Positions 46,562 to 53,375 of a DNA stretch of 64,000 bases are shown one piece after another (position 1 is the stretch's first letter; the number at the start of each line of letters is the position of its first letter). The stretch lies in assembly GCA_003156715.1 (NCBI GenBank), contig PMHO01000018.1, positions 105,375 through 169,374 of the forward strand, given 5' to 3'. The position numbers and the translations under genes are program-made. This DNA is from Candidatus Tityobacter terrigena (GTDB lineage: Bacteria; Vulcanimicrobiota; Vulcanimicrobiia; Vulcanimicrobiales; Vulcanimicrobiaceae). The notes beneath the pieces were generated by a model, which saw only the letters and a list, made by a program, of their open reading frames with translations, was not told the DNA's origin and searched no databases.

Positions 46562-46613
46562 CCAAGCAGTTCGCACGGCGCAGACCCACGCGGGCCAAGC
46601 CGAGCGCGAGCGA

Positions 46614-47231
46614 ATGGTCGATCTCAAGCGGAGGCTCGAGGCCTTCAGCGACATCGTTTTCGGTCTGTGCCTTTCCGAGCTGGCGCTGCTGCTCGGGATT
46701 CCGTCGAAGCCAATCGATCTGATCGACCACCCGATGCGCTACGCGGTCTTTTTCGGAAGCTTCGCGATCGTGAGTGCGTTCTGGTACTCACACCATCGAA
46801 TGTTCCGGTATTTCTACCCTGGCCGGATCGATGTTTTCTTGAATTTCGCGTATCTGGCGTTCGCGGTGCTGGTCCCCTTCGGAATGCAGGCAATGATCAA
46901 GTTTAGTGGGGACCCGATCGCGTTCGGAGTATATCTGGCAAGCTTCAGCGGTACGTCGGTGACGATGTTCGTCCTTCTGGTGCGAGGCCTGCAGCATAAC
47001 GCTTCGCGTCTGGCAGAGCCGGAGTCGCTCGAGCTGTATCGCCGCGCCTTACGGATGGCTGGTGTTTGCATCGTTCTGCTGGTCGCGTTCGGTTTACTGC
47101 GGTATAGCCTGCGGAATGCGTCGTTGTCGCTGTTCTTGCTCGCTCCCATCATGCTGTACGTGCGCTGGGGAATACGGCGCATTCCTGAGGTCGTGCTGAC
47201 GGGCTTGGGGGCTCGCGCCGCCGGCAAGTAG
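46614..47231 (+). CDS. TMEM175/DUF1211-like ion channel protein
   Basis: A 205-residue protein with about six hydrophobic helices. The first helix carries RLEAFSDIVFGLCLSELALL, matching the (R)xxxFSD pattern that marks bacterial TMEM175 potassium-channel-like proteins. The next segment, FWYSHHRMFRYF, matches the family loop (W-x-x-H-H/R). It lies 52 bp after the BTAD regulator on the same strand and is convergent with the NIPSNAP gene, stops adjoining. Channel function is inferred from family only. Confidence 0.8.
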   Translation: MVDLKRRLEAFSDIVFGLCLSELALLLGIPSKPIDLIDHPMRYAVFFGSFAIVSAFWYSHHRMFRYFYPGRIDVFLNFAYLAFAVLVPFGMQAMIKFSGDPIAFGVYLASFSGTSVTMFVLLVRGLQHNASRLAEPESLELYRRALRMAGVCIVLLVAFGLLRYSLRNASLSLFLLAPIMLYVRWGIRRIPEVVLTGLGARAAGK

Positions 47232-47561
47232 TTAGTCGCCGGCTCTGCTGGGTTTTGCTTTGACCGGTCGCAGGAACGTTCGCCGTTCCTCGAGGACGAG
47301 TTGCCGTTGCTGGGCAAAGGCAAAGTTGTCCGCGCCGTCTCGATCGGCTTTCAACCGCTCGCGATAGCCCTCGTACGCTGCCAAGCTCTCAAATGAGATC
47401 AGCCCGTAGGCGATATTGTTGGTACCTTCGTGCGGCATCCAATACCCCACCACGTCGCCGCCACATGTGGGCACGATCGTCAGCCAGCGACGGGCGTATT
47501 CTTCGAACGCGTCGCGTTGAAACGGATCGATCTGATACCGGATGAAAACCGTGATCGCCAA
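47232..47561 (-). CDS. NIPSNAP-family protein
   Basis: A 109-residue ferredoxin-fold (dimeric alpha-beta barrel) protein. It begins [26 protein letters not shown] and contains [25 protein letters not shown], typical of small NIPSNAP proteins. The function in bacteria is not established. It lies 41 bp downstream of an ArsR-type regulator gene on the same strand and may be regulated with it. Confidence 0.85.
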   Translation of the reverse strand: MAITVFIRYQIDPFQRDAFEEYARRWLTIVPTCGGDVVGYWMPHEGTNNIAYGLISFESLAAYEGYRERLKADRDGADNFAFAQQRQLVLEERRTFLRPVKAKPSRAGD

Positions 47562-47602
47562 CGACTTCTCCTGTCACTGGGGGCGAGGATGCAAGGTGGC
47601 CA

Positions 47603-48289
47603 CTAGGACGTCCACTCGAGACCGAACGCATCGAGCAACGCCGCGATGCCGGCTTTGGTGACGTCGACGGCGCGGGTGGCCTCTTTGCGGCGCAGCCAAC
47701 CTCGGTCGAGCGCATGGCGCGCGAGCGCCGCACCGGCGCGCCCTGCAAGGTGGAAGCGCCGTTCGCTCCAATCGACACACGGGCGGCACACGGGACGGCT
47801 CGTATGACCTGCATCGAGCTCGATCTGGAGATCGTCGAAGAGGCGCGCGCCCGCCGCCGTCAGCGCGGAGCCGTTCGAACCGAAGGCGATTGCCCCACGC
47901 CGGACGAGCGCTTCGGTGAGCGCGACGCCAAGCTCTCCGGCGAGGTGGTCGTAGCAGGTGCGGGCCCGTCGCAATTCGAGCGCGATCGTGCCGGGAACGG
48001 CTCGATGCGGCGGCGTTGGCGGTGCTAAGAACATGAGGGCCTCAAGCGCGTGTGCGACATCCGATGAGGCGATCCGATAGTACCGATGCCGCCCCTGCGG
48101 TACGACGCTCAGCAGTGCGCCCTTGACGAGGCGTTGCAAATGCTCGCTCGCGGTCGAGGCTGTCACGTGCGCGACGCGCGCCAACTCGCGGCCCGTCCAA
48201 GCGCGCCCGTCCAGGAGTGCGTCGAGCATGGTTGCCCGCGAGGGGTCACCCACCAGCCGTGCGACTTCATCGATGCGAGAGACTGCCAT
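47603..48289 (-). CDS. ArsR-family winged-helix transcription regulator
   Basis: A 228-residue protein with an N-terminal ArsR-type winged helix: ARLVGDPSRATMLDALLDG, RELARVAHVTASTASEHLQRLVKGALL and GRHRYYRIASSDVAHALEAL. It has a longer C-terminal part with two Cys (PVCRPCVDWSERRFHLAGR), a layout of larger ArsR members whose ligand is not known. The classical arsenic cysteine motif in the DNA-binding helix is absent. It is followed by the NIPSNAP gene and preceded by a dihydrofolate reductase-like gene, all on the minus strand. Confidence 0.86.
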   Translation of the reverse strand: MAVSRIDEVARLVGDPSRATMLDALLDGRAWTGRELARVAHVTASTASEHLQRLVKGALLSVVPQGRHRYYRIASSDVAHALEALMFLAPPTPPHRAVPGTIALELRRARTCYDHLAGELGVALTEALVRRGAIAFGSNGSALTAAGARLFDDLQIELDAGHTSRPVCRPCVDWSERRFHLAGRAGAALARHALDRGWLRRKEATRAVDVTKAGIAALLDAFGLEWTS

Positions 48290-48303
48290 GACGAGCCGCC
48301 GTT

Positions 48304-48319
48304 CCCGCTATTTTGCGGG
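48304..48319. promoter_or_regulatory. short inverted repeat upstream of the ArsR-type gene
   Basis: CCCGC-N6-GCGGG with an AT-rich centre (TATTTT) lies 15 bp upstream of the ArsR-type start codon. Position and symmetry suit an autoregulatory operator, but the 5-bp half-sites are short enough to arise by chance in GC-rich DNA. Confidence 0.25.
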
Positions 48320-48393
48320 TCGTCCCGCTTCGTTTCGGCCAGCGCCGAACTGACGGCCCCGGAAAGCGGCCGACGGATGCGACAACCTCGTCG

Positions 48394-48915
48394 TTAGCCG
48401 TCGATAGCGTATTCGCTCTGCACCAAACCGCTTGGATAGTGCCGCGTCGCCACGTGACGCAGCCGGACGTCGCGCTGCAGGGTACCGAAAAGCGGAACGC
48501 CGTCTCCAATGAGGACGGGCACGCGAGTGATGATCAGCCGTTGAATCAGTCCGGCTCGCAGGAATCCTTGGATCGTGATCCCGCCGTCGACATAGACGTG
48601 GCGCGCACCGCTTGCGGCGAGCTGTGAAGTGACATCGGCTGGAGCGCCGGCCATCCGTTCGACGGCGCCGGCGGTCGCGGACAAGTCGATCGGGCGGCTG
48701 CTCAGAACGACGACTCGCTTGTCGCCATATGGCCAGGGCTCAAAGGTCAGAACCGTCTCGAAGGTCTTGCGACCGATGACGATCGTATCGACACTTGCCA
48801 TGAACTCGTCGTAGCCGTGAGGTTCACCGCCGCCCTCGGGAAGCCAATCGAGATCGCCGTTCGCTCGCGCAATGAAGCCGTCGACGCTAGTTCCAATAAA
48901 GACCGATGCCGTCAT
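48394..48915 (-). CDS. dihydrofolate reductase-family protein (RibD C-terminal-like)
   Basis: A 173-residue NADPH-dependent reductase-like protein: ASVFIGTSVDGFIARANGDLDWL at the start, TIVIGRKTFETVLTF in the middle and ARHVYVDGGITIQGFLRAGLI, with PVLIGDGVPLFG near the C-terminus. This is the YyaP/YwjB-like branch, distinct from FolA. The substrate is unknown; riboflavin-type or pterin substrates are possible. It lies 105 bp upstream of the ArsR-type gene on the same strand. Confidence 0.87.
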   Translation of the reverse strand: MTASVFIGTSVDGFIARANGDLDWLPEGGGEPHGYDEFMASVDTIVIGRKTFETVLTFEPWPYGDKRVVVLSSRPIDLSATAGAVERMAGAPADVTSQLAASGARHVYVDGGITIQGFLRAGLIQRLIITRVPVLIGDGVPLFGTLQRDVRLRHVATRHYPSGLVQSEYAIDG

Positions 48916-49170
48916 CGTAAACTCCGCAAATATTCGCCCGAGAAAGCCGCACCACTGGATGGGCCGGCTTTTTCAAGGACGGATACCGTAATCCGGTTTC
49001 AGTTGCTTGGCGAGAGCGGCGCGCCAGCTAGCTTATATTGATAACTAGGGCGAGCATGCCAGTAGCCTTTTCTGGAAGAGATTCGCCGCGCTCCGATAGG
49101 GCTGGTAGTGGGCTCGAGCTTAAGTACCGCCCGGCGTAACAACGCACAGTCCGAATAGGGAGGGTCAACG

Positions 49171-49410
49171 TTGCCCAGAGCATCAGCCGTCGTCAACACG
49201 GTCGCATTTTCGGCGATCGTCGGTCTCACGTTCGTCATGCCGGCGCAAGCGACCGCACCTGGAAAACCCGTCGCCAAACCGGTGCCGCCACCGGCGGCCG
49301 CGCCGGTCATGCGCCGCGCCATCGTCCTGCCCACGCCGCAGCCGACTTGCGGTCCCCCGGTCAACTTGATCGTCAAGTTCCTACCGATGCTTCACCCCTG
49401 CCCGCAGTAG
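49171..49410 (+). CDS. small secreted proline-rich protein
   Basis: A 79-residue protein with a clear signal peptide (VNTVAFSAIVGLTFVMPAQA, cleavage after AQA) and a mature part of about 52 residues rich in Pro, Ala and Val with two Cys (TCGPP ... LHPCPQ). The start is TTG 49171 with GGGAGG eight bases upstream. I recognise no family. The two cysteines could form a disulphide outside the membrane. Confidence 0.55.
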   Translation: MPRASAVVNTVAFSAIVGLTFVMPAQATAPGKPVAKPVPPPAAAPVMRRAIVLPTPQPTCGPPVNLIVKFLPMLHPCPQ

Positions 49411-49451
49411 ACGCCAAACGCCGGCTGGATTGAAACGGACCGGAGAGCAAA

Positions 49452-49481
49452 GCGAACCACCGCTGCAAAGCGGTGGTTCGC
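49452..49481. repeat. perfect 13-bp hairpin with GCAA tetraloop
   Basis: GCGAACCACCGCT (49452-49464) and AGCGGTGGTTCGC (49469-49481) are exact complements around GCAA, a GNRA tetraloop. It sits between the small secreted protein gene and the GloVer-repeat gene, 33 bp before the latter's ATG. No T-tract follows, so it may be a 5' mRNA stability or control element rather than a terminator. Confidence 0.6.
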
Positions 49482-49513
49482 GCACCGCAGGCGAGGCACG
49501 AGCGGGCACCGTC

Positions 49514-50695
49514 ATGAGGCTCAGTTCGAGCTCGGCGCTTTTCTTCGCCGCGCTGATCGGCGCGGGAAACCTTGGCGCGTCCGGCTCCTTCGCGTCGCCG
49601 CGCACTCCCCCGCCTTCCTCGATTGTAATTTATAGTTTCAAAGGCGGGGCGGACGGCGCAAACCCGTTAGCGGGCTTAACCTTGTTCAATGGCGCGCTCT
49701 ATGGCACCACGTCGCTCGGTGGTGCGAACGGCAAAGGCACCGTCTTCAAGGTGAGCACGTCCGGCAACGAAAGCGTGCTGTACAGCTTCGCGGGTCAGCC
49801 GGACGCTGCAAGTCCCGCGGCAAGCCTGATCCACGTGAACGGCAAGCTCTACGGCACGACGCCCGTAGGTGGTACGATCAACAACGGGACCGTTTTCGAA
49901 GTGAGCCCTTCCGGTCACGAAAGCGTGCTCTACAGCTTCAAATTCGAACCGGACGGCACAAACCCGTATGCTGGGCTGACCGAAACGAACGGCGCGCTCT
50001 ATGGCACAACGAGCGGAGGTGGCACAAAGGACCGCGGAACCGTCTTCGAACTGAGTGCGTCCGGCGATGAAAGCGTGATCCACAGCTTCACGGGCGAGCC
50101 CGACGGCGAAAGCCCGTTTGCGGGCCTGACATACCTGAACGGCAATCTCTACGGCACCACGGAGCACGGCGGTTACGGTAAGAAGGGCGGCGCGGGGACC
50201 GTCTTCGAGGTGAGCCCGTCCGGCAGCGAAAGCGTGATTCACAGCTTCACAGGCGCACATGCCGGCTCCTCAGACGGAGCATGGCCGTTAGCGGGCATGA
50301 TCGCGGTAAACGGGACGCTCTATGGCACCACGTACGAGGGCGGTCCAGCCGACGAAGGGGCAGTCTTCAGCGTGAATCCGGCGGGCACCGAAAAGGCCAT
50401 TTATGGATTCTTAGGCGGCGACGTCTATTTGGATGGCGCAAGCCCGTCGGCGAGTCTAACGCTCTTGAAAGGTAAGCTTTATGGTACCACGCTGTACGGC
50501 GGCAACAACGACTCGGGGACTATCTTCGAGGTGAGCAAGTCCGGCCGAGAAAGCGTGGTCCACGACTTCCAAGGCTCTCCCGCAGACGGCGCATTTCCGT
50601 ACGGACCGCTGATCGTTGTCAACGGCATGCTCTACGGCACCACCGCCAACGGCGGTGTAAACAACGACGGGACGGTCTTCGCGCTTGCGCCGTGA
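49514..50695 (+). CDS. secreted GloVer-repeat protein (probable beta-propeller)
   Basis: A 393-residue protein with an N-terminal signal peptide (LSSSSALFFAALIGAGNLGA) and seven tandem repeats of about 50 residues. Each holds a GxLYGTTxxGG core followed by GTVFxVSxSGxESV and a YSF- or HSF-type strand, the pattern of GloVer-containing proteins. Seven repeats suggest a closed seven-bladed propeller. No C-terminal sorting or anchor sequence is visible, so it is probably released or held by other means. Binding partners are unknown. Confidence 0.85.
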   Translation: MRLSSSSALFFAALIGAGNLGASGSFASPRTPPPSSIVIYSFKGGADGANPLAGLTLFNGALYGTTSLGGANGKGTVFKVSTSGNESVLYSFAGQPDAASPAASLIHVNGKLYGTTPVGGTINNGTVFEVSPSGHESVLYSFKFEPDGTNPYAGLTETNGALYGTTSGGGTKDRGTVFELSASGDESVIHSFTGEPDGESPFAGLTYLNGNLYGTTEHGGYGKKGGAGTVFEVSPSGSESVIHSFTGAHAGSSDGAWPLAGMIAVNGTLYGTTYEGGPADEGAVFSVNPAGTEKAIYGFLGGDVYLDGASPSASLTLLKGKLYGTTLYGGNNDSGTIFEVSKSGRESVVHDFQGSPADGAFPYGPLIVVNGMLYGTTANGGVNNDGTVFALAP

Positions 50696-50723
50696 TCCTT
50701 CGCTACTCGATCCGGCGCGGCGC

Positions 50724-51584
50724 CTACTTTGAGGTCGAGCCGGCCGCAGATCGAGTCAATTCTTCGCTCAGCTCCCATAGGCGGCGACGTGCGCTGACGT
50801 CGTACGCTTGCTCTTTTGCGCGTGACTCTTTGAGCACATCGAAATAGCGCCCGCTGATCCCTTCGAGTTGCGGTGCGACCGCGAGGCGGTACACCGCCTC
50901 CACACCCTGCTCGATCGTGGTGAGCGTGTGCCCCCATCCTTCAAATACCATTTTCGTCGGCATCAACGACGACGGGTGGACCGCGTTCACCGTAACGTTG
51001 GTTTTCCCTGACGCCCGCAGCCGTTCTGCAAGTTCGAACGTGAAGAGGATCTGTGCGAGCTTACTTTGCCCGTAGGCGCGCCGCCCGTTGTAGCCGTGCA
51101 AGAGCATCACGTCGTCGAAGTCGATCTCGCTCTGCCCGACTGACGCCACATTGACGATGCGGGCCGACAGCGACCGCTCGAGCAGTGGAAGAAGGGCGTT
51201 GGTGAGCGCGAAACCTGCAAGATAGTTGACGGCAAAACGCAATTCGTAGCCATCGGCGCTCGTCTGTCGCGGCGCACCGTCGCCGCCGGAACCGATGCCG
51301 GCGTTGTTGATGAGGACATCGAGAAGCGGGAAGTTCTTCTCGACCGACGCGGCCAGGCGGCGCGTCTGCGCGAGCGAAGCGAGGTCGGCTCGATACGGAA
51401 ATATTCTCGCTTCCGGTTTGCGCTCGCGCAACTCGCCGACCGTCGCATCGAGGCGCTCTTGATTGCGGCCGTGCAGGATTAGGACTAAGTCATCGTCGAC
51501 AAGGCGTGCTGCGAGGGCGCGGCCCAGCCCGTCCGTCGCGCCGGTGAGCAGCACGATCTTGCCGCTCTTGTTTGCGTCGTTCAT
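50724..51584 (-). CDS. short-chain dehydrogenase/reductase
   Basis: A 286-residue SDR with the cofactor motif LLTGATDGLGRALAARL, the structural VLINNAGIGSGGDG, and the catalytic AYGQSKLAQILFTF (YxxxK), resembling the retinol-dehydrogenase-like group. The preceding serine is in NVASVGQSE. The residue pattern after the second strand (LILHGRNQERL) suits NADP. The substrate is unknown. It is convergent with the GloVer gene and lies downstream of the HAF-repeat gene on the same strand. Confidence 0.9.
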   Translation of the reverse strand: MNDANKSGKIVLLTGATDGLGRALAARLVDDDLVLILHGRNQERLDATVGELRERKPEARIFPYRADLASLAQTRRLAASVEKNFPLLDVLINNAGIGSGGDGAPRQTSADGYELRFAVNYLAGFALTNALLPLLERSLSARIVNVASVGQSEIDFDDVMLLHGYNGRRAYGQSKLAQILFTFELAERLRASGKTNVTVNAVHPSSLMPTKMVFEGWGHTLTTIEQGVEAVYRLAVAPQLEGISGRYFDVLKESRAKEQAYDVSARRRLWELSEELTRSAAGSTSK

Positions 51585-51624
51585 GTCAGCCTGTAACGTC
51601 CAGTCGATCTTGATTGTTTCTGTG

Positions 51625-51649
51625 CCCGGGGACCGCGAGGGTCCCCGGG
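51625..51649. terminator. strong hairpin after the HAF-repeat gene
   Basis: CCCGGGGACC (51625-51634) and GGTCCCCGGG (51640-51649) form a perfect 10-bp stem with a 5-base loop, 24 bp past the stop of the HAF-repeat gene on the minus strand. No T-run follows, so it may end transcripts with Rho or protect the 3' end. It also lies in the leader side of the short-chain dehydrogenase gene. Confidence 0.5.
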
Positions 51650-51673
51650 ACTTGGAGATCCAACGTCGGCAGG

Positions 51674-52681
51674 CTACGGTTCGATCAGCATGCCGTCGGT
51701 GTTGCCGGCGCTATCGACGTAGAACCCGACCATGTCGCCTTTGTCGTTCAGTCCGTTGATGGTGGTCGTCCCCACGCCGTTCGGGTCGTCGATCGATTGC
51801 CACTTCGCATTCGTTAGCGGGTCGGTTAGCAGGAAGCCGTGCATTTCGCTAGCCGTGTCGACGTACACTCCGACGATATCATCTTTCTTGTTGATTCCGA
51901 GAGGGGTCGTGCTCACTGCATTCGGGAAAGCGAACGCGGTGAAGGCTTTGCCCTTGCGCAGAAAACCGATCGTCCCGCCGCTCGACGTCGAGCCGAAGCC
52001 GGTAATGTCTCCCGCGCTGTTGATTCCCGCGACCGTGACATTGCTCAGCCCGGTTGGGACGACAGCGGTGAACTTGCCCGTTGCCTGGTTCACTTCGAAT
52101 CCATGGCTCATGCCGTTTGCATCCACGTAGAAACCAACAGCAATGCCGGCATCGTTCAAGCCCAATATCTGGTTGACCGTTCCCTTTCCGGTGTGCGGAT
52201 CTTTGTAGCTGGTGAACACACCGTTCCACTCGATGAAGCCGTAGTTGTTACCGCTCGCATCGACCCAGAAGCCGGCCGTATCATGCTTGTTATTGAGCGC
52301 CGTGACTTGCGTCTGCGCTGAGCCCGGGTAGTTTTCGTTGGTGTAGTCCGACTGGCCGTACGGCGGCGCGAGCGTGTAGCCTTTATTCGGATGGCCCGCG
52401 GCTCCGCTTCCGTAGTATCCGGCAATCGTCCCTGCGGTGTTAATGCCGAGCAGTTGATTGAAGGTCGGGTCGGCGCTATCGTCGAGCGTGACGAACGTTA
52501 GGTTTTTCTTCTCGGGCCATACGGATCTGACTGCGGGCGCCACGATGCCCGGCCGGAAGACGACGGGCGCGGCGGCGGCTGCCGACGACGGGTGGCCGTC
52601 GTAGGCCGCCAAAAACGGCACTGAAAACCCGATCGCAGCGACCGCGACGATCGATCGCTTTGGAAGGCGCGTGTTGTTCAC
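51674..52681 (-). CDS. secreted HAF-type repeat protein
   Basis: A 335-residue protein with a signal peptide (KRSIVAVAAIGFSVPFLAAY) and about six repeats of the type LLGINTAGTIAGYYGSG, ILGLNDAGIAVGFYVDANG, VAGINSAGDITGFGS and INGLNDKGDMVGFYVDSAG, each followed by a HGF-like strand. This is the HAF-family extracellular repeat, likely a propeller. The start is GTG 52681 with AAAGGA upstream. Together with the GloVer gene it makes a cluster of secreted repeat proteins. Function unknown. Confidence 0.82.
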   Translation of the reverse strand: MNNTRLPKRSIVAVAAIGFSVPFLAAYDGHPSSAAAAAPVVFRPGIVAPAVRSVWPEKKNLTFVTLDDSADPTFNQLLGINTAGTIAGYYGSGAAGHPNKGYTLAPPYGQSDYTNENYPGSAQTQVTALNNKHDTAGFWVDASGNNYGFIEWNGVFTSYKDPHTGKGTVNQILGLNDAGIAVGFYVDANGMSHGFEVNQATGKFTAVVPTGLSNVTVAGINSAGDITGFGSTSSGGTIGFLRKGKAFTAFAFPNAVSTTPLGINKKDDIVGVYVDTASEMHGFLLTDPLTNAKWQSIDDPNGVGTTTINGLNDKGDMVGFYVDSAGNTDGMLIEP

Positions 52682-52796
52682 GTTGGTAGTTCCTTTCTTC
52701 GTGACGTGGAGGGGCGAATCGCGCGAACATCATCGCAATGCGTGGGCCGAGGCGCCATACGGGACACGGACACTTGACCCGCACAGTTGAGCCCTC

Positions 52797-53201
52797 TCAA
52801 CTCCAAAAGCGGGCGAATCGCGGGTAGTCGATGAGATGGTGATCGACCGCGGTCGCGAGGCCGTCCGCTATCGTGAAGACGAGCACCGCTTCCCATTCAA
52901 AGCTACGTCCCGCCCGTACGGCGTGTGCCTGGGTCAGGACGAACACGCGCTCGCCGGCTGCGGCAGCAGCGAGAGAAGTCAAACGGATCGTTCCGTCCGT
53001 CTCGTCGGCGAGATGAGCGAGAAACCCCAGAATCTGATCGCGCCCGCGGTATCGACCCTTAAGTATACCTGCCGGCGATACGTTCCAGCGCGCGTCCGGG
53101 TGCAGCAGCCGTGCCAACATCGCAACGTCACCCTCGGCGAGCGCCGCAAGAGCTCGTTCGACGGCCGCGATGTTGCGAGGTTCGGCTTCGATCGGGTGCA
53201 T
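52797..53201 (-). CDS. NTF2-like (SnoaL-type) protein
   Basis: A 134-residue cone-fold protein: ALAALAEGDVAMLARLLHPDARWNVSP near the N-terminus, YRGRDQILGFLAHLAD, and FEWEAVLVFTIADGLATAVDHHLID at the C-terminus, the NTF2-like pattern. Such proteins are enzymes or ligand binders; nothing here decides which. It is divergent from the large XRE-type regulator (174 bp to its ATG). Confidence 0.85.
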   Translation of the reverse strand: MHPIEAEPRNIAAVERALAALAEGDVAMLARLLHPDARWNVSPAGILKGRYRGRDQILGFLAHLADETDGTIRLTSLAAAAAGERVFVLTQAHAVRAGRSFEWEAVLVFTIADGLATAVDHHLIDYPRFARFWS

Positions 53202-53375
53202 CCGAAAGCTCCGGCTTCGATAGGTTTTCGGTCGAAGGGTTAACCGTAAGACCGTCGTAAGCGTCGCATGGTAGTACAGCTAAGCCGAGACGGTGCAGAA
53301 CGACGTGACTCGAGTATCAAGGCCAAGGGACTCGAAGGCCACCGACACCCGTACGTCTCAGCCGTACACTTTCGC

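Noticed and set aside
48943..48973. AAAGCCG/CGGCTTT stem upstream of the dihydrofolate reductase-like gene
   Set aside because: The loop is about 15 bases and the place (leader side of the gene) does not suit a terminator; no other function can be supported.
53268..53375. Upstream ATG 53268 as start of the XRE-type regulator
   Set aside because: The extra 36 residues lack domain character and the helix-turn-helix begins shortly after ATG 53376; kept only as an alternative.
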